This document shows positions 16,401 through 24,589 of a DNA stretch of 64,000 bases, one piece after another; positions within the stretch are counted from its first letter, which is position 1, and the number at the start of each line of letters is the position of its first letter. Origin of the DNA: Domibacillus indicus. Its GTDB lineage: Bacteria > Bacillota > Bacilli > Bacillales > Domibacillaceae. The stretch spans positions 62,001 to 126,000 of the forward strand of contig NZ_LAJB01000007.1 in the NCBI RefSeq assembly GCF_000970685.1, given 5' to 3'. The notes beneath the pieces are model-generated. The model ran no database searches and was not told the DNA's origin. It saw nothing but the letters and a program-made list of their open reading frames with translations. Made by a program: the position numbers and the translations under genes.

Positions 16401-17736
16401 TACTGGAATGGCGGAAGGCTCGAATCACTTCAAGTCGCTTGATCACACGTGTACGACGCTGGCCCTGTGCTGACTTTAGCTTTTCTTTCAACTGTTCTAT
16501 TTCTTTCTCAAGATCGGTGTCCTGAAGAAGCTGTTTAATCGCTTCTGCCCCTATAGAAGCTTGGAACTTACTTCCGTACCTGTCACGGTATGTAAGGAAT
16601 TCTTTTTCGGAAAGAAGCTGTTTTTTCTTGAGAGATGTGTCACCAGACTCAGTAACAACGTACGAGTCAAAGTAAATAACTTCTTCCAATGCACGCGGTG
16701 ACATATCCAAAACAAGACCCATTCGGCTTGGAATTCCTTTAAAATACCAAATGTGTGACACAGGAGCAGCCAATTCGATGTGTCCCATGCGCTCACGGCG
16801 TACTTTTGCTTCTGTTACTTCAACGCCGCATCGATCACACACAACCCCTTTGTAACGAACACGCTTATATTTACCGCAATAACATTCCCAATCTTTTACC
16901 GGACCAAAAATACGCTCACAGAATAATCCATCTGCTTCTGGCTTTAATGTACGATAGTTAATTGTTTCTGGCTTTTTAACTTCACCATAAGACCAAGAAC
17001 GGATTTTATCAGGTGAAGCAAGGGTTAATTTAATAGAACTAATCAAACTTTTAGTTTTGCCTGTTTTAACTTCCAGTCCTGATCCAGTGTCTTTTTCGTT
17101 AACAACGGAAGGTCTGTTTCTTGAAGAAAATAGGTATTCTGCTTTTCCTATGTCTTCCTTTCTAACCCTGGTTGCTTCTTCCTCTCTGGCTTTTGCTTCT
17201 GCTTCTTTAATCCGGAGCGCTTCTTCTTCTCTAGCTTTTGCTTCTGCTTTCTTAATCCGGAGCGCTTCCTCTTCTCTGGCTTTTGCTTCTGCTTTCTTAA
17301 TCCGGAGCGCTTCCTCTTCTCTGGCTTTTGCTTCTGCTTTCTTAATCCGGAGCGCTTCTTCTCTGGCTCTCGCTTCTGCTTCTTTGATTCTGAGTGCTTC
17401 TTCCTCTCTAGCTTTTGCTTCTTTAGCCTTGAATGTTGCTTCAAGTCTAGCTGCTACTTCTTCTCCATTTGAAATTTTATCCTGATAACCATTTTGTAAT
17501 TCCCAAGCCTCTTCTCTACGTTTTCTCTTATTTTCAAGGGACTCTATCGTAATATTCTCAGTACTTCTAGTACTACCATTTTTGGAAGTGTCTAAATTTG
17601 TATGGACAATTCTTTTCTCTATTCCAGTTTTATAATCTGTATTTTCATTATTGTTATCATGATTGAATTCTTGATTATTTCTATCTACGTTTTCGTTGTT
17701 AAAAATATTCTTCAGAAGCTTTTTTATAAAAGCCAT
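13498..17736 (-). CDS. Extra RNA polymerase beta-prime subunit (RpoC paralogue) with N-terminal helical extension
   Basis: 1412 residues; Bacillus RpoC has about 1200. RpoC homology starts near residue 232 ([11 protein letters not shown]) and runs to the end ([13 protein letters not shown]), with a shortened C-tail. Intact parts: first zinc site C285/C287/C300/C303; catalytic NADFDGD at 678-684 with the three Asp; NRAPT at 644-648; second zinc site C1049/C1123/C1130/C1133; trigger-loop QLTMR-FH at 1164-1171. Odd points: the bridge helix (1011-1034) reads [21 protein letters not shown]934 of E. coli is V1169; an insertion sits near 620-626 before the [10 protein letters not shown] block. The 1-231 extension has a short hydrophobic/basic start, an Asn-rich stretch, and charged repeats at 105-192. 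No rpoB or rplL is nearby, so this is not the housekeeping locus. GGGGGAG precedes the ATG. It is probably able to assemble into RNA polymerase; its role is unknown. Confidence 0.93.
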   Translation of the reverse strand: MAFIKKLLKNIFNNENVDRNNQEFNHDNNNENTDYKTGIEKRIVHTNLDTSKNGSTRSTENITIESLENKRKRREEAWELQNGYQDKISNGEEVAARLEATFKAKEAKAREEEALRIKEAEARAREEALRIKKAEAKAREEEALRIKKAEAKAREEEALRIKKAEAKAREEEALRIKEAEAKAREEEATRVRKEDIGKAEYLFSSRNRPSVVNEKDTGSGLEVKTGKTKSLISSIKLTLASPDKIRSWSYGEVKKPETINYRTLKPEADGLFCERIFGPVKDWECYCGKYKRVRYKGVVCDRCGVEVTEAKVRRERMGHIELAAPVSHIWYFKGIPSRMGLVLDMSPRALEEVIYFDSYVVTESGDTSLKKKQLLSEKEFLTYRDRYGSKFQASIGAEAIKQLLQDTDLEKEIEQLKEKLKSAQGQRRTRVIKRLEVIRAFRHSSNRPDWMILDVLPVIPPELRPMVQLDGGRFATSDLNDLYRRVINRNNRLKRLMDLGAPSVIVQNEKRMLQETVDALLDNGRRGRPVTGPQERPLKSLSHMLKGKEGRFRQNLLGKRVDYSGRSVIVVGPNLKIHQCGLPKEMALELFKPFIMKELVERGLAHDIKSAKRKIERVQSVEYDQFDVWNVLEEIIGEHPVLLNRAPTLYRLGIQAFEPVLAEGRAIRLHPLVCAAYNADFDGDQMAVHVPLSAKAQAEARILMMATRNLKSPQNGNIAFAPSQDMVLGNYYLTLEREGAAGEGMVFKDTDEALLAYQNEYVHLHARVAIYAGSLHNETFSEEQNQKLLVTSVGKLIFNEILPKSFPYINEPTQQNIQVGTPEKYFMDKGVHVKEFIKSQAIIEPLKKKFLEDIITEVFKRFKTAETSRILDCIKDLGFKYSTKAGITFGVKDMAVLRGKEQIVRDAQVKVDSILKQFRRGLITADERYDNVVAIWSEAQDVMESKLTESLDRHNPIFMMSDSGARSNFSNLNQLLGMRGLMVNPSGGVIESPIKSNFHRGLTVSEYFVSTYGARRGLADRALKTAEYGYLTRRLVDVAQDVIIREDDCGTDRGILVSSLRDGTDVIEHLEDRLTGRYARKSIRHPETSKVIVGENELITKETSKIIVGAGVDKVWIRSVLTCNTRYGVCQKCYGLDLATDEEIEIGEAVGVLAAQSIGEPGTQLTMRVFHTGGVAKNNITQGLPRIQEIFEARNPEGQAIISEINGTIVAVNEGPDIQQEIVVASDMETRTYTAPYTARLKVTVNDQVVRGQELTEGSIDPKEYLKIKGVISAQEYLLREVQKVYRMQGVEIDDKHVEVIIRQMFRKVRVLEAGDTDILPGSLLEIHQFRDLNEKVLLEGGTPATGRSILLGITKASLETDSFLSAASFQETTDVLIEAAIKGKRDELLGLKENVIVGNLIPAGTGAHNFY
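17161..17424 (-). repeat. 45-bp in-frame tandem repeats in the rpoC paralogue
   Basis: About six units encode the pattern [15 protein letters not shown] (15 residues, protein positions 105-192). Alternating blocks of K/R and E with Ala and Leu suggest a stiff single alpha-helix or coiled coil. The DNA units are nearly identical in the middle (around 17225-17345), so repeat number could vary between strains. Confidence 0.9.
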
Positions 17737-18077
17737 TTCGTCTCCCCCTCTTGTAAAACAAATTCGGAAATATATGACGCTTTTTTATATCCTCAAAAAA
17801 ATAATTCCTTTTTCTGATGCCAACTCATATATCTCCGCTTACCTTCGTCCATCTCAATTTCAAATTTTGCTACCTTCATCCTTTCAACCAATTAACAATC
17901 CAGTTCTTTTTACATGTATTTTAGATCGAAATATCACTAATTTAATTATATAATTAGTAAATTTGAAATAAAATTATTTTATTTATCGTATTTTTCCGAT
18001 AGAAAAGGTGGTAAAATGCCTTTTTTTGTAGGAAAATAAGGTAAAAAATGTTATTTTATTAAAAAAGGAGAATAACC
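17737..18077. other. Divergent AT-rich intergenic region between the rpoC paralogue and the nuclease
   Basis: 340 bases, very AT-rich. ACTAATT at 17936-17942 is repeated in inverted form as AATTAGT at about 17952-17958, a possible operator between the two divergent genes. Both start codons have good ribosome sites (GGGGGAG for rpoC-like, AAGGAG for the nuclease). Confidence 0.45.
17769..17796 (-). promoter_or_regulatory. Possible sigma-A promoter of the rpoC paralogue
   Basis: On the minus strand TTGAGG (17791-17796), a 16-base spacer and TATATT (17769-17774) would start transcription about 25 bases before the coding start. Weak match, inferred by eye. Confidence 0.3.
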
Positions 18078-18820
18078 GTGTTACAGAAGAAATTCTTAAA
18101 GCCTTTTGCCGCGTCCCTTTTGTTTTTCTCATTGCTTGCAGGATCTTTCACACCGACTTTCAATAACGAGCCAACCCAAATAGCTGAAGCTGCCTTGCCT
18201 AAAACAGCCACTAAAGTGACTGTTAATGAGGTGGTTGATGGTGATACCGTTAAAGTTACTTATAACGGTAAAGTCGAAACCGTTTGTGTGATCTTGATTG
18301 ATACACTAGAAACAAAACACCCTGACAAATGTGTTCAGTTGTATGGCCCTGAAGCTACTGCTTACACAAAGAAGTACTTATTAGATAAAAGCAAAACTGT
18401 CAGCATTGAGCTTGGTGTTCAACAACGTGATAAATACGGCCGCCTTCTCACCTATGTGTATATAAATGAAACTATGTTCAAAAAATTATTGCTGCAGAAT
18501 GGTCTCGCTCGTATTGCCGTTTATCCACCAAATACACAATATCTTGATGAATTGAAAGCTGTTGAAGCGAAAGCAAAGAGCGGAATCTGGTCTAGCAAAA
18601 ATGCAACAAATGGTGGCTGTGTCCCAACAAAGAAGCCAGCGCCGGCTCCAAAGCCTGTTCCAAAATCAGCGCCTAAACCGGCTCCGGCTCCTACAAAAGA
18701 GTCGTTTTAAGAACTGCACAGAGCTGCGTAAAAAATACCCAAACGGGGGTTAAGAAAGTCCCTCCTGCTTACGAGGTGAAGCATGACCGTGATAAAGATG
18801 GCTGGGCTTGTGAAAGATAG
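18078..18820 (+). pseudogene. Secreted thermonuclease (SNase) with broken Excalibur domain
   Basis: GTG start after AAGGAG. The first frame (18078-18710, 210 residues) has a signal peptide (1-38), an SNase fold with VVDGDTV at 52-58, and a Pro/Ala/Lys linker. The end is split by two frameshifts. The second frame gives KNCTELRKKYPNGG; the third gives AYEVKHDRDKDGWACER, a clear Excalibur calcium-binding domain (DxDxDGxxCE), stopping at 18820. In the SNase part the catalytic Arg35 of the staphylococcal enzyme is Cys70 (TVCVILIDTLE for the usual RLLLVDTPE), and the Pro of DTPE is Leu. D56, D75, E78 and R122 (equivalents of D21, D40, E43, R87) remain. Loss of Arg35 should strongly reduce activity, so the gene appears to be decaying. 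Confidence 0.8.
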
Positions 18821-18840
18821 GAATACAATTGTGCTGAAAC

Positions 18841-18876
18841 AAAAGCCGCATCAGCTTGATAACTGATACGGCTTTT
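18841..18876 (+). terminator. Terminator (bidirectional) after the nuclease
   Basis: AAAAGCCGCATCAG pairs with CTGATACGGCTTTT, with one mismatch, and has A/T runs on both sides. It serves the nuclease and could serve the opposing operon. It resembles 10483-10518. Confidence 0.85.
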
Positions 18877-18934
18877 ACTTATTGGCTATGCTTAAGCAAA
18901 TACCCCTAATTAATCTTTAATTTCTTTTCGTTAC

Positions 18935-19792
18935 TTAATCCTTACCTTTGTTATCTGAGTTCTCTTCATCAAAAATTTGTTCTTCTATCTCAACAAATTC
19001 AGCATCAATTACATCTGGCATCTCTTTCTTCATCTCTTCAAGGTCTTTTTTCAAGTCTTCTTTAGAGTAATCAATTGAGTCAGTTAAAGTATTTCTTAGA
19101 CGGTTCCCCATCTTTTTCATCGAAGCATATGTTAACCCGCCTGATATTGCCCCTCCTAAAAGTGGAACTGCTTTCGAAACACCTTTTGCAAATGATTCCT
19201 TTGTTATTTTTATTCCTATAGCAGCAGCTATTTTTTTAATAATTGGATAATAAACAGTCTTAGTTAATGCCTTTTGCGGTAACTTTTTTAACACCTGTTC
19301 TGATATTTTGGAAGACAGTACTTTTAGTGCTGAAGTTGATCCTCCAACGCCAAACATGACCCCTAAGAATAGCATTAGTTCCCCTCTTACTCGATCTAAG
19401 TCAAGTTCTTCATCTTCCCACAAGTCCTTGTAGCCAAAAAGATATGCCAGTTCTTGAGCTAGGCGTAATGCAACGCCAAAAAACTGTGCAGTGTCCGCCG
19501 GAATTGTCGCTGCCATCGCAATACCTCCTGGCAAGCCAACTGTAAAAGACGCACCGGAACTTTGAAGAGTTCTCTTTTCAATCAGAGATTTTGCAATCTT
19601 ATTTATTTTATAGGGATCCATCCCCGCTTCAATAGGTCCTTTTTCCAACACAACACTCAATTTCTCTGAACTAATATGGTTAGCTAAAGTTTTTGCGAGA
19701 AATTCTTTTCGGTTTACTTTAACTCCTGGTAACTTCATTGCATTGGATACAATAATTTCTACGGAGTTTGACGTTTTTTCATTATTAGACAT
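18935..19792 (-). CDS. EcsC-like membrane-associated protein
   Basis: 285 residues. The central part has GLPGGIAMAATIPADTAQFF (86-105) followed by ALRLAQELAYLFGY (108-121). This is the pattern I know from EcsC-family proteins (Gly-rich turn, L-PAD, then a helix ending in L-YG). Further hydrophobic, Gly-rich stretches lie at about 138-160 and 210-232, and the C-terminus is strongly acidic (MPDVIDAEFVEIEE). EcsC itself is linked to an ABC transporter, but the biochemical role of the family is unclear. It is second in an operon with the 816-residue gene, 64 bases downstream of it, with its own ribosome site (GGAGG). Confidence 0.65.
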   Translation of the reverse strand: MSNNEKTSNSVEIIVSNAMKLPGVKVNRKEFLAKTLANHISSEKLSVVLEKGPIEAGMDPYKINKIAKSLIEKRTLQSSGASFTVGLPGGIAMAATIPADTAQFFGVALRLAQELAYLFGYKDLWEDEELDLDRVRGELMLFLGVMFGVGGSTSALKVLSSKISEQVLKKLPQKALTKTVYYPIIKKIAAAIGIKITKESFAKGVSKAVPLLGGAISGGLTYASMKKMGNRLRNTLTDSIDYSKEDLKKDLEEMKKEMPDVIDAEFVEIEEQIFDEENSDNKGKD

Positions 19793-19856
19793 GTAATTAT
19801 TACCTCCTAGCGTTTCTCTATCTCGATTAGATTTTTATATAATTAAAAAGTTTATT

Positions 19857-22307
19857 TTAATCTAAAGAGTTCTGGTAGAAAGAGACTAAAAAAGGGATCA
19901 TGATATGTTCACCCTTAAATTCATATGAAAAATAATGCTTCATTTCTTTTTTATCATTTTGATTTGTTATTTGCATCTTGTGTACAGGCCTTAAATCAGC
20001 AAACTGCATTTTAAATTCTTTTGCAATTGGGCGTGATACTTTAATGTTCTTCTCTTGATTACCGACTAGCATCTTAAAAGTTTCTGTATCTGCATCGTAT
20101 AAACCAATTTCTATTTCTGAGATGTAGGATTGATAATAGTAATTTACTACTTCACTTGCATCAAATTGATTGTTTAGATGATGTTGTATATTTTCAGTCT
20201 CTCTTTTAATGGAATTCAACATTTTTTCACGTGATTCAATAGCGGTTGTTAGATTGCTTAGATCTTTCGTGATTGTTACTTTTATTTCTTGTTCAAGGAT
20301 ATTTAATTGCTTTCTAATATAAGGATTGTCATTATAAGCAGATTTTAATTCTTCTGCTCGTGTTCTTTTACGGATTTCAAATTCAGATGAAGTTTCAAAT
20401 TCATCTTTTTCACCCATTTCAATACTCGCAGCTTCATACAAGATGCTATCTAATTTACTATTTTTTAGGGCTTCAAATTTTCCTTCAAATGAATTCTCTA
20501 CTTTTAGTTTGCTTTTAACATAAATTTCTAATTCACTTTCAAGCTTTTGTTTTTGTAATAATAGCTTTTCGTATTCTTCTTTAGAAGTTTTTGGATGTAG
20601 CAAATATTTCATATATTCATTTTGGTTTTTGGTTAATAACTCCTGCACATAAATTTCTACTTTGCGTTGATATTCTTCAAGTGAATTATTTATGCTAACC
20701 TCCATTTCTGAAGTTGCACTCATTACAGTCAAATTGCCAACATTAGAATTAATCGAATCTACACCCTTAATTAAGAAATTGCCAACTTTATTTTTTAAAC
20801 CTTTATTTTTAAGCTCTCTTAACATTTGAATCAGATCATAATCTAGGATTTCGAGGGCGCTTATTATAAAATCATCTTCTGCATCCATACTTACTAAGTT
20901 TAATGTACTATGTCCAAGTATATTGCGATCGTTTGAATTATATGTATCTGCTAAAAGTTGAACACCTTTCACATCTCGTTGCACAATAAAATGCATTAAA
21001 GGTGTCATCCCCCAATTATCTTTAACTCCTTTTAAATCAGGATAATTTTGAAAAAAGGTATAATTTTTATTACGAACTGTCTCATGGATAATATTAGAAA
21101 TATTCATTTTCGTTTTTTGAAGACTTTGTTCCAATTTCGCTGCTAATTTTTTATCTGTTTTTTCAATAGCAGCTATTTTTGCCTCTACTTCTTCAAATGC
21201 ATAAAGGCCGATCTTTGCCTGTATATAATACTCCTCATATTGTTTAGTAGGATTTATATTATTTAATTCTTCAATAATAAGTAACACCTTTGAATATTCT
21301 TCAGTTTTTATTTTTTCTAAAATAGCCGATTCAAGTGAACAAATATACTCACCTTTTAAAAATTCGATATTTTTAATCTCTTCATCTAATTGTTCAATCG
21401 ATTTGACACCTAACTTTTTTTGCTCAACTACAAGAATAATGGCTTGGTCAAACTGATTTTCTTTTATGCAGATTTCCTTTTGTTCTTTTAACTGTATAAA
21501 TTCATGTCGAGCTTTCTTTGAATCAAATATTTCTTTTAATTTTCCAAGTCTACTTTCTTCCCATTCTCCTAATTCCTTTAAATTTGATAAATTTTTATAT
21601 GCCTCTTCAAAATTAGCTTGCTCTATTTTGATTAAAAACCCATAAAAATTAAGGGTTGCACGGTAATTTTTATCCTTATTAACAATAATATTTTCTAAAG
21701 AAATATATTTTTCTTCAGCTTCAGTATAAAGTTTTTGTTCAATTTTATCTTTAAGTGTATTTAGAGTGTTTATAACATAATCCGTATAAATGCTGTTCAA
21801 GTATTGATCTTCTTCTAAAAGCAAATCTTTCAATAGTTTAAAAAATAAAGTAAATTCCTCTGTCTTTAAATCATAGATATTTCCTTCCACGTATAGCTGT
21901 TGATTATTGCTGTTTATTCCTGATTTGACTAAATCCTTGAAATTCACTTTCAATGCGGAACCAAAAGCGTGTTTATAACATATGCAGTATTCACATAAAA
22001 CAATTCCATCTTTTCCAGATTTAAAAAGTGTTGTATCATACAGTGCAACAATTTCAGTTTGTTCGATACCATAAGTACTTACTACATTAGATACTTTTTT
22101 CTCTGGAATGTCTTCGGTATGTAATACTGAGTTATTCAAAACACTTTTTGTTAACTCTACTAATCTATAAATAATTTCGGACGAAACACTATAGTATTCT
22201 TTATTACTACGATTCAACTGCTCGCTCTCGCTCCCAGAGTTTTTTCGCTCCCTAACCGAATCGAAAATCTGCTCTTTTACTTTACTTTCAAAAAGTTTTT
22301 TTAACAT
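19857..22307 (-). CDS. Large AT-rich protein with PH-like N-terminus, coiled coils and ankyrin-like segment
   Basis: 816 residues, GC content visibly lower than all neighbours, suggesting recent transfer. Residues 1-20 form a basic amphipathic start (MLKKLFESKVKEQIF). Residues 85-150 contain YDTTLFKSGKDGIVLCE ... LYVEGNIYDL, like small PH-type domains of bacterial stress proteins. Residues 165-420 are helical, TPR-like or coiled coil. A segment near 430-480 (WGMTPLMHFIVQRDVKGVQL) is ankyrin-like. Residues 560-740 are long charged helices with the motif KDEFETSSEFEIRKR. A beta-rich C-terminus follows. No catalytic motif seen. It is the first gene of an operon with the EcsC-like protein. Function unknown. 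Confidence 0.6.
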   Translation of the reverse strand: MLKKLFESKVKEQIFDSVRERKNSGSESEQLNRSNKEYYSVSSEIIYRLVELTKSVLNNSVLHTEDIPEKKVSNVVSTYGIEQTEIVALYDTTLFKSGKDGIVLCEYCICYKHAFGSALKVNFKDLVKSGINSNNQQLYVEGNIYDLKTEEFTLFFKLLKDLLLEEDQYLNSIYTDYVINTLNTLKDKIEQKLYTEAEEKYISLENIIVNKDKNYRATLNFYGFLIKIEQANFEEAYKNLSNLKELGEWEESRLGKLKEIFDSKKARHEFIQLKEQKEICIKENQFDQAIILVVEQKKLGVKSIEQLDEEIKNIEFLKGEYICSLESAILEKIKTEEYSKVLLIIEELNNINPTKQYEEYYIQAKIGLYAFEEVEAKIAAIEKTDKKLAAKLEQSLQKTKMNISNIIHETVRNKNYTFFQNYPDLKGVKDNWGMTPLMHFIVQRDVKGVQLLADTYNSNDRNILGHSTLNLVSMDAEDDFIISALEILDYDLIQMLRELKNKGLKNKVGNFLIKGVDSINSNVGNLTVMSATSEMEVSINNSLEEYQRKVEIYVQELLTKNQNEYMKYLLHPKTSKEEYEKLLLQKQKLESELEIYVKSKLKVENSFEGKFEALKNSKLDSILYEAASIEMGEKDEFETSSEFEIRKRTRAEELKSAYNDNPYIRKQLNILEQEIKVTITKDLSNLTTAIESREKMLNSIKRETENIQHHLNNQFDASEVVNYYYQSYISEIEIGLYDADTETFKMLVGNQEKNIKVSRPIAKEFKMQFADLRPVHKMQITNQNDKKEMKHYFSYEFKGEHIMIPFLVSFYQNSLD

Positions 22308-22686
22308 TTTTGCACCTACTTTTTTAATTTTATAAAACCAACTCTACGTGTAATTTTTGTTATTGCTTTCATTTAATTAAAGAACAGTACTTATCCAATA
22401 CTTTAAACACACCAAATAAATACTTCCATCTTAAATCACTTTTTTATTTTATCACAAGAATAGTTCTATATACTCAATAATTTGATAAATGTATCTCTTC
22501 TTAAACGGTATTATGTACTAATCATCTGTTTTAATATAGAAGAGATTGAATAACATCTAAAACAGTTATTCTCTGTATGAATTATGCCAAAATTAAGCTT
22601 ATGTCTTTTATTGAGAGATTTTTTATTGTATACTTTTAAACAAACATATATTCCCATATTTATAAATCGAAAAAGAGGCGGTTATT
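22308..22686. other. AT-rich intergenic region, nothing recognised
   Basis: Upstream regions of two divergent genes. Very AT-rich; several possible -10 boxes but no convincing promoter can be fixed by eye. Confidence 0.4.
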
Positions 22687-23157
22687 TTGGTCTGCACAAA
22701 AACGCATCTTGAAGAATTTGTAGAAGCACTTTATTTGAAAATCGATATCTTTCGGCCTGCGTAATTAGATATCGAGTTAATTGCATCACGAATAGGTATT
22801 AGCGTAGAATACATATCTGGCACCAGCAAGGGTATGGAAGTAGGCTCTCAATTAATTATTTTATTAAATGAATCCCTTTCTCCTTCCCTTCAGTGGCAGG
22901 AATTTGCTCATGAACTGGCACATATACTTCGCCACGTTGGAAATCAATACATACTTCCCAAAGATTTTAGAATGCTGCAGGAATGGCAAGCAAGCCATTT
23001 TGCGTTGTACTTCTGTATACCTGGTTTCATGCTCCAGAATATAGAGCTTCCTTCTTCTAAGCAAGAAGCCATTTTAAAAGTCATGGATGTCTTTCATGTG
23101 ACTCCTTCTTTTGCGGCTGCTCGACTTGATCAATGGGTTAACCATATATTTTTTTAA
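22687..23157 (+). pseudogene. ImmA/IrrE-type metalloprotease with in-frame stop
   Basis: A TTG at 22687 starts a frame reading VCTKTHLEEFVEALYLKIDI, with a TAA at 22762-22764. The same frame continues LDIELIASRIGISVEYISG and runs to 23157. The zinc motif HELAH, within FAHELAHILRH (around 22910), is intact. ImmA of ICEBs1 cleaves the repressor ImmR to start excision, and in ICEBs1 its gene lies next to int, as here. The single stop after codon 25 should abolish the full protein. A shorter product from the ATG at 22834 would lack the N-terminal helices but keep HELAH. No immR-like repressor gene was found. Confidence 0.75.
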
Positions 23158-23345
23158 CTCCAAAAGAACATATATTCCGAATAGGAGTTTCGTTAAAACA
23201 TTTTTATACATAAAGGTGTAAATCCCTTTTATGTTTTGTATGATTCATTGCTGTTTATGGATAGTTACCAGGAGTGTTTGTATTGATTTATATATTGAAT
23301 CATCCTGCCATGCATTAAATGATATAAACAAAGGAGTGAACGACT

Positions 23346-24479
23346 ATGGCTAGTTTTCGTAAGATCGGTAGCGTTTGGCAGTATCGGGTTCGTTTTAAAC
23401 ATGAAGATGCAGATGAATGGATGGAGGTTTCAAAAAGCGGGTTTAAAACTAAGAAAGAAGCACAGTTAGCGGCTGCTAAAAAAGAGCGTGAATTGTTAAA
23501 CGGCATTGAGTAAGGTGAAATGAATTTTGCTTTTTATATGTATGAATGGCTTGCTCAGTATGTAAAAGATAAGAAGCGTCCTAATACATATAGGACTTAT
23601 CGCAATGCAATCGAAAAGCACGCTATTCCTCGTTTCGGTCATATGGATTTAAAAGATGTAAAGCCGATGATATATCAAAAATTTATAGACAGCAAAATAG
23701 AAGAAGGACTCTCCACTGAAACTGCACGACGTATTCATAATGCAGTATACCAAGCCTACAAACGAGCAGTAATAAATGGGTATGTAGAAAAGAATCCATG
23801 TGAACATGTGCAGATCAGCAAGCGTGAAGTGAAAAGGCTCAAATATTTAGAACCAGAGCTAGTGCCCCTTTTTCTTAAAGAAGCATATAAACGCGGCCAT
23901 ATATACGGTTTATATTTCAAAGTCCTATTTGAAACCGGTATGTGTAAAGGTGAAGCAGCCGCCCTTCAATGGTCAGATATTAACTGGAAAGATGGTACCA
24001 TCCATATTCAACGTTCGTTGGACTTTCAACCTGAAGAAGGTGATGAGCTATTTGGACAAACAAAGACCTATCATTCAGATCGCATTATTAGTATCCGTTC
24101 TTCTCTTCTATCTGAACTGCAGGCACACTTGAAATATCAAAATGAACGCAAGCTGCATTTAGATGATTTATACCTTCATGACTTGAACCTTGTTCTTTGT
24201 AGGGATGATGGATCGCATTTACCTAAATCTACATTATTTAATGCCTTTGATGGTTGTTTGAAGAAAATTGATGGACCAAAACTGCCCATACATTCTACTC
24301 GCCATACACATGCCGTGATGCTGCTAGAAGCTGGAGCCGACATGAAAATGGTTCAAGAAAGACTTGGCCATGGTTTCATGCAAATTACGTCAGACGTATA
24401 TGCTCATGTTTCAAAGAAAATGGAATCCCGTTCTTTGGATCGATTTGATAGCTATATGCAGGAATTAGAGGAATCGTAA
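23346..24479 (+). pseudogene. Tyrosine integrase with in-frame stop and lost catalytic Arg
   Basis: An ATG at 23346 after AAAGGAG begins an arm-binding domain (MASFRKIGSVWQYRVRFKHE). At codon 56 a TAA (23511-23513) interrupts the frame, which continues unshifted to 24479. The part after the stop, from the ATG at 23520, has the core-binding SAM-like domain and the catalytic domain. Numbered from that ATG: H258-x2-R261, H284 and Y294 are present, but the first catalytic Arg is Cys142 (GMCKGEAAALQW where GMR is expected; codon TGT). Both changes should kill recombination. The protein resembles ICEBs1/phage-type integrases. The gene ends about 110 bases from the stop of glnA and marks the right end of the island. 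Confidence 0.85.
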
Positions 24480-24497
24480 AAAATCCGTGGTCAAAAT

Positions 24498-24524
24498 GTG
24501 GTAAGGTTCTAAAAACCTTACCAC
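24498..24524. other. Perfect inverted repeat at the island end (terminator or attachment region)
   Basis: GTGGTAAGGTT pairs perfectly with AACCTTACCAC across five bases. It may end int transcription or be part of the attachment region. No second copy was found in the window, so the att site itself cannot be defined. Confidence 0.5.
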
Positions 24525-24549
24525 GAACCCTAGAAATCTACACAAAAGA

Positions 24550-24586
24550 AAAACCCCTCCAAGCCATACGGCTCAAGGGGTTGAGT
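24550..24586 (-). terminator. glnA terminator
   Basis: AACCCC/GGGGTT with an inner AGCC/GGCT stem, T-rich on the minus strand, directly after glnA. Confidence 0.85.
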
Positions 24587-24589
24587 TTC

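Noticed and set aside
17161-17424. Possible CRISPR or non-coding repeat array
   Set aside because: Units are 45 bp with no spacers and keep the reading frame of the rpoC paralogue, so they are protein repeats.
17057-17485. Plus-strand frame over the repeats (Ala/Ser/Leu-rich)
   Set aside because: Pure shadow of the in-frame repeat on the other strand.
24480-24589. tRNA gene as integration target
   Set aside because: No tRNA-like cloverleaf sequence between int and glnA; the attachment site remains undefined.
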